Source of the DNA: Chitinophagales bacterium
Lineage (GTDB): Bacteria; Bacteroidota; Bacteroidia; Chitinophagales; UBA2359
Direction of reading: 5' to 3'
DNA length: 64,000 nucleotides
NCBI GenBank assembly: GCA_041392475.1
Contig: JAWKLZ010000001.1
Span: 1,550,001-1,614,000 of the forward strand
Shown: positions 1 through 8,729 of the stretch, one piece after another
How the letters are laid out: each line of letters starts with the position of its first letter
How positions within the stretch are numbered: position 1 is the stretch's first letter
Program-made: the position numbers and the translations under genes
The notes under the pieces: model-generated
Databases searched by the model: none
What the model saw: the letters and a program-made list of their open reading frames with translations, nothing else
What the model was told of the DNA's origin: nothing

Positions 1-869
1 AGCATATCAAAATAGTAATAGCCATTACCATCGGTAATAGCTGTTGCAAGTGGAGTAGAGAGAAATGATGAATCAGCTCGAAAAAGTTGAACAGTAACAC
101 CTGGTATTGCGGCATCTCCAACATTGAAGGTTCCATTTAAATCATTGTCTAAAAAGACAAAATTACCGACAGCTACTTTTTGGGGTTCGGACTCAATTAT
201 TATTGGACAACAAAGGCTAATATCACAACCATTGGCATCTTTTCCTGTATAATAATAGTTTCCTATTGTGGTAATATTAAGGGTTGTATTGTTCTCTCCT
301 ATTAGAGCGTCTCCGGGGTCTGTGCTACCTTCATACCATTGAATGTCGGTTAAGCCTGCTTCAACTGTTGCGGTGAAACTGCCTCCGTACAAATATTCGG
401 GAACACTAATGCAGACATCTGCAAAATCGTCTTCGTCGTTTCGCCCATTGTTGGGTGTAGAGTCAGGATCTGTTTGGTCGGATGCGGTGACTTCTACTTC
501 ATTGAAGTGGATTCCGCTGGACAGCACTTCTACTGTAACTGTAAGGGTTTCGGAGCTACTGGCAGATACTGTTCCTATTGTCCATGTTCCTGTTCCAGAT
601 GAATGTGCAAAACTTCCTGCAGTAACACTATTGGCTTGATAGTCAACGCCAATAGGCAAATTATCTGTAAGAACAACTCCTGTGGCCTCTGTTGCACTTT
701 GGTTCTCTACAATAATGGTATAGGTTATTAGGTCTCCTATTGCAGGTTCGCTATTGGTGACCGTTTTTGTGACAGAAAGGTCTGTTTGAGCTTGAATAGA
801 AAAAGAAGTGAATAGCATAAGAAGAGCTATCCAACAATAATTATTGAGGGAATGTAACGGTTTTTTCAT
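1..869 (-). CDS. Secreted DUF11/SdrD-like surface protein, 5' part only
   Basis: The reading frame starts at the ATG read from 869-867 and stays open to the window edge, so the C-terminal part is missing. The start MKKPLHSLNNYCWIALLMLF continues into a signal peptide ending near SIQAQ. After it comes a DUF11-type repeat (TDLSVTKTV, then VVLTDNLPIGVDY and SSETLTVTV), which is typical of adhesin stalks. Next is a segment with paired cysteines (DANGCDISLCCP), then the beginning of an SdrD B-like / Cna_B-like domain (VGNFVFLDNDLNGTFNVGD and GVTVQLFRADS). This order is common in Bacteroidota surface proteins exported by T9SS, but the expected C-terminal sorting domain lies outside the window. The role is inferred to be structural or adhesive at the cell surface. 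The family call is good; the exact function is unknown. Confidence 0.8.
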   Translation of the reverse strand, partial: MKKPLHSLNNYCWIALLMLFTSFSIQAQTDLSVTKTVTNSEPAIGDLITYTIIVENQSATEATGVVLTDNLPIGVDYQANSVTAGSFAHSSGTGTWTIGTVSASSSETLTVTVEVLSSGIHFNEVEVTASDQTDPDSTPNNGRNDEDDFADVCISVPEYLYGGSFTATVEAGLTDIQWYEGSTDPGDALIGENNTTLNITTIGNYYYTGKDANGCDISLCCPIIIESEPQKVAVGNFVFLDNDLNGTFNVGDAAIPGVTVQLFRADSSFLSTPLATAITDGNGYYYFDM

Positions 870-2450
870 GGCGTGGAAAAACGAATTTGAATGGATAAAA
901 ATGCTTGACAATCTTTTGCCTAGGAAATAAATAGTTTTAGGATTACACGGACTTTGTGTATTCTTTTTACGACAGTAGGGGTGGAAATTCATAAAATTAT
1001 TTTTTCAAGAACCTTAATTAGGCTGTGTGTGTGTGTACAAATGTTATAAATAAATATATTCTAAAATAATGACAAAAATTTACTCAAATCTCTGCCTAAT
1101 AATTATTTATAAGTAATAATAAAAATGACTAATTGAAGATGTTTATGGTAGGAGTAGGTAGTGGTAGGTATGGAATTGGTCATTCCTTTAATGGCTTCTT
1201 ACTTTTACAAGCATATAATATGCCAAAATACTTTTGAAAATTGTATTGATAATATACAATCATAAACTTGACAATAAAATGACAATTTAATATATTTTTA
1301 TTAATATGTTTTTAAAAAATAATGTTTTCAATAAAAATATTATTTTAAATTAAAAAAATACACATGGATTATTGTGCAAAAAACAACATACTCTTGTATC
1401 TAAATCCCCTTTTTTTAGTAAAATGAGAAGATATAGGAGTTGGTTTATTGGTTTTGATAAAACCTAATGCATCAATAATATTTGGTTAAAAGGATAGGAG
1501 GGTTACTTGTAGAGAGAGTTGTGATAAAAAATTAAGTGTGTAATGAATCTTCACAAAAAACATACCAAATAGTTAAGCTTACTCTTTTTTAGATAAACAA
1601 TGCCGTAGTATGTTCATTGAGCAAAGCTCTTTAAATTTCCTCCTCTCATCTCTTTTGGACTTTAGACGAAACACATAAGTAGAAAGATAAAAGAAGTAAA
1701 TATTTGATTATGAATAAATTGTATTTTCACTTAATTCCTTTGCTGTCAATGATTTAAAACTTTTTGTCTTATGCATTTTATCTTTTGTCCAAAGTCTAAC
1801 CTGAATAATTCTCAAATTTTTGACTATTGTTGAAAACCAATAGCTCAGGTACTTTTTGTTAAACGGAGAAACAGAGAGAACACAGAGATTTGATGATAAA
1901 GACTTCGGTAGTTTTTTCGTAAAAAATCAATCTTCAATAAAATGCTCATCTGATTTTTTCAAAGGACAAACTAATGAAGTCTCATTTCACATAATTGCCA
2001 TAGTTTATGAATTATTCAGGTTAAATCTCCTTCAAAGAGGAAGTTTGCTGCTAATGAGTACATTAGCACTTTTAAGTCAGATGGCTAATACACTGTAAGG
2101 AAAGTTGTTTGAAACTCAAAAGCGCATAGCCCAAGCCCCATTCCGATTTAATTGGAATCTCAGATGTGTAGAAAAGCAGATTGAATTGAAGCGATTAGTA
2201 GCGTAGCTTTTACATAGCCAAACGATTGATTATATACGGCATCGAAACGATTCCTCTACATAAAAGTTAGATACCATTATTCCTACTAATAGAGCCGTGG
2301 TGATGCTGCTGAAATATTAAAAAATTTCTGTTCCAGTGAATCGACGGGATGAGCCTTTGAAATATAATAAATTTATATTGTACACTAACGATATATTTTA
2401 ATTGTAGTTATGTCGGTACTTCATCACTCTATTTTGTATAAAAAATAGAA
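870..2450. other. Long AT-rich intergenic region
   Basis: About 1.6 kb between the surface protein and mscL, with no convincing gene. It is strongly AT-rich, has a short (GT)n run near 1024-1036, and contains copy A of the dispersed palindrome (1656-1798). The only open frame of any length, 1856-2098, has a TTG start, low-complexity composition and no recognisable domain. The stretch 2100-2350 is less AT-rich and could be the remnant of something older, but I cannot identify it. Confidence 0.6.
1656..1798. repeat. Dispersed palindromic element, copy A (diverged)
   Basis: About 143 bp. The left end reads GGACTTTAGACGAA and the right end TTTGTCCAAAGTCTA, forming terminal inverted repeats. The inside is AT-rich and includes a run reading GTAAATATTTGATTATGAAT. 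The same ends occur at 24214-24366, 27788-27942 and 33463-33619. This copy has the most diverged arms. No open frame is present, so it is best seen as a MITE-like or structural intergenic repeat. Confidence 0.65.
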
Positions 2451-2879
2451 TTATTTGTTGACTTGCTGCTTCATCAAATCTCGAATTTCGGAGAGCAACT
2501 GAATATTTTTGGGGGTAGGAACACTTGCTTCTCCTTCGTCTTCCGATTTTCGTTTGACACTGTTCATAACTTTGATAACAATGAACATGGAAAAAGCAAT
2601 CAATAGAAAATCAATTCCTACTTGGATAAAATTGCCGTAGTTGATGGCAACCAATTCTTGAAGGACTTCTCCATTTGCAGCAACTTCTTTTTGTTGAAGG
2701 ACAATTTTGAGGTCTGTAAAATCAACATTTCCCAAAAAATAACCGATTGGCGGAGTGATAATATCACTGACCAAAGAACTGACAATTTTATTGAAGGCTG
2801 TACCAATGATGATACCAATTGCCATGTCTATTACGTTTCCTTTTACTGCAAATTCTTTGAATTCTTGAAAAAATTTCAT
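2451..2879 (-). CDS. mscL: Large-conductance mechanosensitive channel MscL
   Basis: 142 residues, the normal size for MscL. This inner-membrane homopentamer opens on membrane tension and releases small solutes during hypo-osmotic shock. The N-terminal amphipathic helix and TM1 are clear (MKFFQEFKEFAVKGNVIDMA, then IGIIIGTAFNKIVSSLVSDI, with PPIGYFLG after it). TM2 is at about residues 82-105 (FIQVGIDFLLIAFSMFIVIK) and is followed by a basic stretch. The C-terminal helical bundle ends in LLSEIRDLMKQQ. The periplasmic loop is slightly long and rich in Lys/Gln/Glu. The gene stands alone, divergent from the beta-lactamase gene. No terminator or promoter of the usual type could be assigned with confidence. 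Confidence 0.96.
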   Translation of the reverse strand: MKFFQEFKEFAVKGNVIDMAIGIIIGTAFNKIVSSLVSDIITPPIGYFLGNVDFTDLKIVLQQKEVAANGEVLQELVAINYGNFIQVGIDFLLIAFSMFIVIKVMNSVKRKSEDEGEASVPTPKNIQLLSEIRDLMKQQVNK

Positions 2880-3050
2880 CGGTTGCTTATTTTATGATGT
2901 TTTTGATACACGCTTAAAACGCAAAAGACCTAAAAACGTTTAATTATTTGTGTACTGAAATGGCTTTATAGAGATGCATTAATCAATCGTTTGTGGTTAA
3001 ATACTGGCTATAATTTTTACAGTTATAGTATTTCTACACAATTATCGTTT

Positions 3051-3058
3051 TACCTTTG
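3051..3058 (+). promoter_or_regulatory. TAnnTTTG promoter element before the beta-lactamase gene
   Basis: TACCTTTG matches the Bacteroidota -7 consensus TAnnTTTG. It lies 33 nt upstream of the ATG at 3092, and an A-rich leader separates the two. Its position argues against using the in-frame TTG at 3056 as the start, because that codon lies inside the promoter element. Confidence 0.6.
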
Positions 3059-3091
3059 CAGCCTTTTAACAAAAAAAATAATAGAAAAAAT

Positions 3092-3958
3092 ATGAAATTG
3101 AAGTTATTGAAGAGAGTTTTTTGTAGCCTGATAATCATCGTTTTATTTAATGCTTGTCAGTCGAATAACTCTTCTACAGGTAGTGTTAAGAAAGCCAATC
3201 TATATGATGTGGATAGGGAATTTATCAAAGAAGGGGTGAAAGGTTCTTTCTTGCTATATGATTGGAACGCAAAAGATTATATTGTAGATTATGATCCTCA
3301 ACGCAATGAGCATCCTTATATTCCCGCTTCGACCTTCAAGATTTTCAATTCCTTAGTGGCATTGGAAGAGGGTGTGGTGAAGGACGAAAAACAGGTGATT
3401 AAATGGGACGGTGTAGATAGAGGCTGGGATAAATGGAACCGCAATCACGATATGGAGTCAGCTATTCAATATTCGGCAGTGTGGTTTTACCAGGTTTTGG
3501 CCCGAAAAATCGGTGCAAAAAAAATGCAGTCTTGGATAGATAAGGTGGGATATGGGAATCAAGATATTTCGGAGAATATTGATGATTTTTGGTTGGAGGG
3601 CAACCTGCGAATTACCCCCAAAGAACAGATTGAGTTTTTGAGTAGGCTTTATTCCAATGATTTACCTTTTTCGCAGCGGAGCATGGATATTGTGAAAAAA
3701 ATTCTTATCATTGAACAGAATAATCAGTTTACGATGCGTGCAAAAACTGGATGGGCGCAACTGTTTGACCCACAAATAGGCTGGTGGGTTGGCTATATTG
3801 AAACGGGTGACAATGCTTACTTTTTCTGTATCAACATAGACATTACAGAAGAAAAACAAGCTGCTGCTAGAATGAGAATTACCCGTGCTATTTTATCTCA
3901 ACCTGGCATCATGAACTTGAAAGATTTGGATACAAAAGCAATCGAAGAAGAAAAGTAG
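3092..3958 (+). CDS. Class D (OXA-type) beta-lactamase, lipoprotein
   Basis: 288 residues from the ATG at 3092. Serine beta-lactamase of class D, opening the beta-lactam ring through an acyl-serine intermediate. The active-site motifs are all present: S80-T-F-K83 (nucleophile and general base lysine), S128-A-V130, Y154-G-N156 and K218-T-G-W221. GWWVGYIE follows the last motif, as in OXA enzymes. The N-terminus is a lipoprotein signal with a lipobox at FNA-C22, so the enzyme is probably anchored in the membrane facing the periplasm. Downstream, after 52 nt, comes an alpha/beta hydrolase on the same strand, probably in one transcript. There is no sign of an integron or insertion sequence, so it looks like a resident chromosomal gene. 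Which beta-lactams it hydrolyses cannot be read from the sequence. Confidence 0.93.
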   Translation: MKLKLLKRVFCSLIIIVLFNACQSNNSSTGSVKKANLYDVDREFIKEGVKGSFLLYDWNAKDYIVDYDPQRNEHPYIPASTFKIFNSLVALEEGVVKDEKQVIKWDGVDRGWDKWNRNHDMESAIQYSAVWFYQVLARKIGAKKMQSWIDKVGYGNQDISENIDDFWLEGNLRITPKEQIEFLSRLYSNDLPFSQRSMDIVKKILIIEQNNQFTMRAKTGWAQLFDPQIGWWVGYIETGDNAYFFCINIDITEEKQAAARMRITRAILSQPGIMNLKDLDTKAIEEEK

Positions 3959-4010
3959 CCAATTGAAGAACAATGGTCACTTTTGGCCATTACTAAATTG
4001 ATCTGCCAAA

Positions 4011-4967
4011 ATGCAACTATTCAAAAAAATCGCTTTAATTACACTGCTCGTACTACTGGCAGTAGTTCTGATATTTAGTGCTATTCACTTTCATACAGAT
4101 ATTTCATTATCTGATTTAAAAGAAAAATATGCCCCTCCTCCTTCTCAGTTTGTAGAAATTGACGGGATGCCTGTGCATTATCGCATTGAAGGTGCGGTTG
4201 ATTCTACTGCAATGGTATTGATTCATGGCACAGCTGCTTCACTACATACATGGGAAGGCTGGATACCACATTTTGAAAAAAACTACCGCTTGATTCGCTT
4301 TGACCTACCTGCTTTTGGATTGACAGGCCCGAATCCATCGCACAATTACAGCATGGATTATTATGTAGATTTTGTCGATCAGGTACTTCAAAAACTGAAA
4401 GTAGATAGTTGTGTTATGGTTGGCAATTCACTGGGCGGGCATATTGCTTGGCGATACACTTCAAAATATCCCAAAAAAGTTCAAAAATTGGTCTTGATTG
4501 ATGCTTCTGGGTATCCCAATAACAAGCCTACTCCTATTGCCTTCAAATTGGCCCGCAACCAAATGACAAGTACCCTTATGCGCTACATCACTCCCCGTTC
4601 TCTGGTTGCCAAGAGTCTGTATGATGTCTATGGAAATGATAGCTTGGTAACCGATGAATTGATTGACCGCTACTATGATATGCAGTTGCGTGAAGGCAAT
4701 CGAAGTGCCTTTATTGTTCGTGCCAATCTGGTGAGCAGTGAAACGTTGGAACAAGAAATCGCTCTTATCCAAAATATCCAACAACCTACATTGATTCTCT
4801 GGGGAGAAGCCGATAATTGGCTGCCTGTAGAAAATGCCACCCGTTTTTTCGATGATTTACCCCGTGCTAAGTTGGTGACTTACCAAGGCATTGGCCATGT
4901 ACCTATGGAGGAAATTCCCGATGAAACGGCCCGTGATGTCTTGCTATTTCTCAACAATACTTATTGA
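4011..4967 (+). CDS. Membrane-anchored alpha/beta hydrolase
   Basis: 318 residues. Residues 7-25 form one hydrophobic helix (IALITLLVLLAVVLIFSAI), a signal anchor that places the enzyme outside the cytoplasmic membrane. The alpha/beta-hydrolase fold follows: oxyanion motif HGTAAS (72-77), nucleophile elbow GNSLGG with Ser140, acid residue Asp268 (WGEADNWLP) and catalytic His296 (GIGHVPMEE). The family includes esterases, lactonases, haloperoxidase-like enzymes and C-C hydrolases; the substrate is unknown. Its start is 52 nt after the beta-lactamase stop, which suggests co-transcription. A link to beta-lactam or cell-wall metabolism would be inference only. Confidence 0.88.
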   Translation: MQLFKKIALITLLVLLAVVLIFSAIHFHTDISLSDLKEKYAPPPSQFVEIDGMPVHYRIEGAVDSTAMVLIHGTAASLHTWEGWIPHFEKNYRLIRFDLPAFGLTGPNPSHNYSMDYYVDFVDQVLQKLKVDSCVMVGNSLGGHIAWRYTSKYPKKVQKLVLIDASGYPNNKPTPIAFKLARNQMTSTLMRYITPRSLVAKSLYDVYGNDSLVTDELIDRYYDMQLREGNRSAFIVRANLVSSETLEQEIALIQNIQQPTLILWGEADNWLPVENATRFFDDLPRAKLVTYQGIGHVPMEEIPDETARDVLLFLNNTY

Positions 4968-5056
4968 CTGCAACATTTTTAGTCAGCCAAGATTACTTCA
5001 AAATCGTTTCTGCCGATTGCGGTGAGGGTCTCCATAGATAAGGTAGTGAGTCCACT

Positions 5057-5079
5057 ATTTTGTCAAGTGTTGACAAAAT
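5057..5079. repeat. Perfect short inverted repeat downstream of the hydrolase
   Basis: ATTTTGTCAA, a GTG loop, then TTGACAAAAT: a perfect 10-bp stem. About 20 nt further, GCCAACACTTGA repeats the CAAGTGTTG core in inverse orientation. No T-run follows on the plus strand, so it is a weak terminator at best. It resembles the REP-like palindrome at 10261-10286 and marks the left side of the STAND/ATPase island. Confidence 0.55.
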
Positions 5080-5183
5080 CAGCGAGGCGCAAAACCTTGC
5101 CAACACTTGAAAATTAACAACCAAACGGAACTTTTACCCCTCCTCAAACGATTCTATATATAGACAAAAATCAAAACCATACA

Positions 5184-8100
5184 ATGCCCAATAAAGAAAT
5201 AGCCACCAAATTCGCCACTTCTGTTGCCTTTGCAGGGCTGTCCGCAGTCACAGGCGGTTTGATAAACGAAACCACAGGACAACTGATTAGCAATGTATTC
5301 GCAGATTTGGCGAGCCATCAACTCATTGGGGGAGGCGAACAAATGCTGCAAGCCCTCAACAACCGCATACCCCGACAAGATGCCGCCAATCACGACCTAC
5401 AAAGAGGTTTTCGGGAAGCCGTCAAAGCCGCATTGGAGGAAATCAAACGTGCGTACAGCGAAAAAAACATAGACGACTCCATTCGCCAACAAGTCACCGA
5501 TTTTTTGGAGGAACTGCAAAGCGATGTAGCCGCACAGTTACCGCCCTTTGAGGAGGCGATAACCGAAGATTTTGTGCAGCACTACCTCAACAACCAAACA
5601 CACGCCAAAGCCCAAATGCAGCAAACTTTGGCGGATTATGTCGAAACTGCCGAACGCATTGACGGGAATTTTCAAAACTACTTTTTGGAGAACTTGCAGC
5701 CTTTGGTGCAGCTTTATTTTGGCGAAATCCTCAAAGACAGCCAAGAAAACAATGTAAAAGTCTGGAAAGCCTATCAGTTGATGGTCATAGACGGATTGAA
5801 GAAAGGGCAGGTGTTGACACAGCTGCAAATGCAAAAAGTGCTTGCCAAACTGGAGGGCGAACAGGGCGGAACGGTTCTATCGGCTGCTTTGGAAACCACT
5901 ATCCAAAGTCTGCAGTACCGTATGCGATTGGTGATAGAAGATTTGCGGACGATTCGGCAGGTATTGACCGAACTGCAAAAAGAAATGGGAAACATTGCAG
6001 CGAAACAAGAGAAACACATCAAACTTTCCGAAAAAATCTTGGAGGAAGTCAAAAATATCGAAACCAAAGCTGACATCCCCAAACACCTCACCAATGCCGC
6101 CTTTCTCTCCGAAGTATTCATCGGCAGACAAGAAGACCTCAAAGCCATCTCTGAACGCCTCTGGAACAAAGCACAAGCAAAAGGCAATGGAAATGGAAAT
6201 GGCAAAAGCGAAAACATTTTGCTCTTGGTGAATGGCAGGGGTGGCATGGGCAAAACCACTTTGGCATCGCACTACTACCACCAAAACGCCGACCGCTACC
6301 GACACTTGGCGTGGGTATTTGCCGAAAAAAGCATCGCCGAAGCCCTCTTGACCTTGGCAATTCCGCTAAAGCTGCAATTCGCCCCGACCGAAACGACCGA
6401 ACAACGCCTCGACCTCCTCCTCCAAAAACTGCAAAACCTCCCTGCGCCCTGCCTGTTGGTGATAGACAATGCCAACAAGCTCGACGACCTACACACACAC
6501 TACAAAGCCCTGCGAACCTGCTCCAATTTACACCTGCTGCTGACGACCCGCATCACCACCTTTCGCAATGCCGCAACTTATCCCATAGAAGCCCTGCCCG
6601 AAGCACAAGCCATCGAACTCTTTCAAACCCACTACCCCAAACACCGACCCGAAGAAAACGACTTGCTGAAAGGCATCCTACGAGCAGTTGGCAGCAATAC
6701 CCTGGTAATAGAACTGCTCGCCAAAAACCTCGCTCGCCTCAACCGAATCCGCACCCGCTACCACCTGCAAGACCTCCTACACGACCTTCAAAACCGTGGC
6801 TTGCTGCAATTGAGCCAAAGCAAAGTCGTGGATGCGGACTACCAACACTTCGAGCGAGCGACACCCGAAACGATTATTGCAGCGATGTACGATTTGGGGG
6901 AATTGTCGGAGGCTGAAAAGGCATTGTTGGCGGTGTTTTCGGTCTTGCCTGCGGAGAATATTGAGTTTGGGATCTTGGAGTCTTTGTTGATAGCTTCGCT
7001 AAGTGAGGAAGAAACGCAGCAAATCAAAGGCTTGATAGAAGAACATGGCGAAGAACGGATAAAAGAATTCCTCCTAAAAGAGGGCATGGAAGCACTTCAA
7101 TGGGAAGCGATTAAAAACGCTCTGCAAAGCGATTCTAAAACTGAAAAATTGGAAACCCAGCTACTTTCACTTGCCCAAAAAGGGTGGTTGGATTTTGAAG
7201 AACAACAGGTGACTTTTAGAATCAGTCCTGTCGTGCAAGAAGTAAGCAGAAGCAAACATACTGATTTATTGGAGGATTGTGGGGTTTTGGTGAGCAAGTT
7301 GATTGATAAATTGGACTACGAAGGGACGCACATCATAGGCAGCACTTACAAAGAAGGAATCTTATTTGCTCGTTATGCCCTCTCTATCCTCTCAACCATT
7401 CAAAAACCTCATTACAACTTGGCTCTACTTGCCGAAAGAACTGGAGGCTATCATACCATAACGGGCAATTTACAACAGGCAATTAATTGTTACGAAACAT
7501 GCAAAGATATTTCTCAAAAATTGTGTGTCTTAGAACCCAATGAACCCTATAACAAAAATATCTTGGCGATTTCTTACGAGAAATTGGGTTCGACCCACAG
7601 CAGCTTAGGGAATTTGGAGCAGGCTTTGAAATTTTTTGAGGAAGATGCACAGTTAAGTAAAGAACTGTATGCTGCCTATCCGTCGAATGTTGGCTTTAAA
7701 AACGGCTTGGCGATTTCTTACTCCAAATTGGGTGAGACCCACAGCAGCTTAGGGAATTTGGAGCAGGCTTTGAAATTTTTTGAGGATGAAACGGACTTAT
7801 TTGAAGAACTGTATGCTGCCTATCCGTCGAATGTTGGCTTTAAAAACGGCTTAGCGATTTCTTACGAGAAATTGGGCTCTACGCAGAGCAGCTTAGGGAA
7901 TTTGGAGCAGGCTTTGAAATTTTTTGAGGAGGATGCACAATTAACCAAAGAACTGTATGCTGCCTATCCGTCAAATGTTGGCTTTAAAAACGGCTTGGCG
8001 ATTTCTTACGAGAAATTGGGCTCTACGCAGAGCAGCCTTGGGAATTTGGCGAAAGCCTTGCAATATTTTGAGGACTACAATCAATTGGAGAAAGAACTGT

Positions 8101-8318
8101 ATGAAGCGAATCCGTCGAATGTAGGGTTTAAAAACGGCTTGGCGATCTCGTATGTCAAGTTGGCTTCTATTTTTCTTTCTTCTGACGCACAAAAAGCAAA
8201 ACCTTATTTGGAAGAAGCGGAACAACATTTTGCAGAATTGCATCAAATTGCTCCTCAACATGCTCAATTTAAGCAGTATTTAGATATAGTTCGGAATGTT
8301 TTGGAGGGATTGGGGTAG
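5184..8318 (+). CDS. STAND-family NTPase: helical N-terminus, NB-ARC, TPR repeats
   Basis: 1044 residues. Residues 1-60 are Gly/Ala-rich and amphipathic (FATSVAFAGLSAVTGGLI). Residues 60-310 are long charged helices or coiled coil. The NB-ARC module follows: P-loop GRGGMGKTT (351-359), Walker B LLVIDNAN with Asp428, and LLLTTR (451-456) corresponding to the RNBS-B arginine motif. Residues 510-740 are helical or winged-helix-like. The C-terminus carries six TPR-like units; four (residues 794-985) are nearly identical 48-residue copies. STAND proteins are switch ATPases that oligomerise when their repeat domain senses a ligand; in bacteria several (Avs, other NB-ARC/NACHT proteins) act in phage defence or signalling. 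A defence role here is inference from architecture and context. The 5' half is visibly richer in G and C than the flanks. No signal peptide is seen, so it is probably cytoplasmic. Confidence 0.85.
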   Translation: MPNKEIATKFATSVAFAGLSAVTGGLINETTGQLISNVFADLASHQLIGGGEQMLQALNNRIPRQDAANHDLQRGFREAVKAALEEIKRAYSEKNIDDSIRQQVTDFLEELQSDVAAQLPPFEEAITEDFVQHYLNNQTHAKAQMQQTLADYVETAERIDGNFQNYFLENLQPLVQLYFGEILKDSQENNVKVWKAYQLMVIDGLKKGQVLTQLQMQKVLAKLEGEQGGTVLSAALETTIQSLQYRMRLVIEDLRTIRQVLTELQKEMGNIAAKQEKHIKLSEKILEEVKNIETKADIPKHLTNAAFLSEVFIGRQEDLKAISERLWNKAQAKGNGNGNGKSENILLLVNGRGGMGKTTLASHYYHQNADRYRHLAWVFAEKSIAEALLTLAIPLKLQFAPTETTEQRLDLLLQKLQNLPAPCLLVIDNANKLDDLHTHYKALRTCSNLHLLLTTRITTFRNAATYPIEALPEAQAIELFQTHYPKHRPEENDLLKGILRAVGSNTLVIELLAKNLARLNRIRTRYHLQDLLHDLQNRGLLQLSQSKVVDADYQHFERATPETIIAAMYDLGELSEAEKALLAVFSVLPAENIEFGILESLLIASLSEEETQQIKGLIEEHGEERIKEFLLKEGMEALQWEAIKNALQSDSKTEKLETQLLSLAQKGWLDFEEQQVTFRISPVVQEVSRSKHTDLLEDCGVLVSKLIDKLDYEGTHIIGSTYKEGILFARYALSILSTIQKPHYNLALLAERTGGYHTITGNLQQAINCYETCKDISQKLCVLEPNEPYNKNILAISYEKLGSTHSSLGNLEQALKFFEEDAQLSKELYAAYPSNVGFKNGLAISYSKLGETHSSLGNLEQALKFFEDETDLFEELYAAYPSNVGFKNGLAISYEKLGSTQSSLGNLEQALKFFEEDAQLTKELYAAYPSNVGFKNGLAISYEKLGSTQSSLGNLAKALQYFEDYNQLEKELYEANPSNVGFKNGLAISYVKLASIFLSSDAQKAKPYLEEAEQHFAELHQIAPQHAQFKQYLDIVRNVLEGLG
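7563..8138 (+). repeat. Four tandem 144-bp repeats encoding 48-aa TPR-like units
   Basis: Units start at 7563, 7707, 7851 and 7995, with an exact 144-bp period, so the frame is kept. Each encodes LAISYEKLG, then SLGNLEQALKFFEE, then ELYAAYPSNVGFKNG. The near-identity at DNA level points to recent expansion or ongoing homogenisation. A diverged fifth unit starts at 8139, and an older unit precedes the array. Confidence 0.92.
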
Positions 8319-8535
8319 TTGGTGTTCCGTTTCAAACGTTGCCAAACCTTGCAGGTGTACCGATTTTTTCGGCATCCAAGATTGTCAAGGTTTTTACTCT
8401 AATAGCTTTGAACACGAATCGTTTACGAAAAAGAATCACACTTGACTTTGGAAGCATAGTTTTGGGTGCATCCCAAATTGTCGCAAGGTTGTGTCGGTAC
8501 GCTGTACCTTTTATTGACTCCTCCAATAATGTCCT

Positions 8536-8602
8536 ACAAACAGGGTCGGAGCTACGCTCCTAAGAAACTGCGTATCAGGAGCATAGCTCCGACTCTGTTT
8601 GT
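8536..8602. repeat. Long imperfect hairpin (26-bp arms)
   Basis: The left arm (8536-8561) and right arm (8577-8602) match at 24 of 26 positions around a 15-nt loop. The core is CGGAGCTACGCTCCT facing AGGAGCATAGCTCCG. GGAGCTACGCTCC-type palindromes resemble REP elements. It may stop or stabilise the STAND transcript, but it lies about 220 nt beyond the stop and has no T-run. Confidence 0.7.
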
Positions 8603-8643
8603 AAAGCCTCCGAATACCAAATTCCTGTTCACTCCACGCTTCG

Positions 8644-8720
8644 ATAATCTACTTAATCTACCTATATTTACATAGATTAAGCACTTTATCCTTTCAATAA
8701 TCTGCTTAATCTATCTTTTG
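8644..8720 (+). promoter_or_regulatory. Promoter and possible operator of the DUF234-type ATPase gene
   Basis: Two 17-bp direct repeats, ATAATCTACTTAATCTA (8644-8660) and ATAATCTGCTTAATCTA (8697-8713), differ at one base. An inverted half-site, TAGATTAAG, lies at 8673-8681 and makes a palindrome with the first repeat. The second repeat runs into TATCTTTTG (8712-8720), a near match to the TAnnTTTG -7 element just before the start codons. The layout suggests a repressor or activator site overlapping the promoter. Confidence 0.5.
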
Positions 8721-8729
8721 CAGAAAAAA

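Larger units (their letters stand above)
8319..8729. other. Intergenic region with palindromes between the STAND and DUF234 genes
   Basis: 411 bp with no gene of its own. It holds degenerate REP-like fragments (GCCAAACCTTGCAGG near 8341 and CAAATTGTCGCAAGGTTG near 8472), the long hairpin at 8536-8602 and the direct/inverted repeat cluster at 8644-8713. Short open frames here have no domain and cross these palindromes. Confidence 0.6.

Noticed and set aside
1024..1036. Short (GT)n run
   Set aside because: Too short and isolated in non-coding AT-rich DNA to suggest phase variation of a gene.
1856..2098. 80-residue open frame in the AT-rich gap
   Set aside because: TTG start, low-complexity beginning, no domain, no promoter or leader of the type seen at real genes here.
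3092..3958. Beta-lactamase as a mobile resistance gene
   Set aside because: No integron, insertion sequence or composition break; local promoter and lipoprotein signal of the host type.
6311..6916. 201-residue open frame in another frame of the STAND gene
   Set aside because: Product of the C-rich composition of the NB-ARC region; Pro/Arg-rich with no domain.
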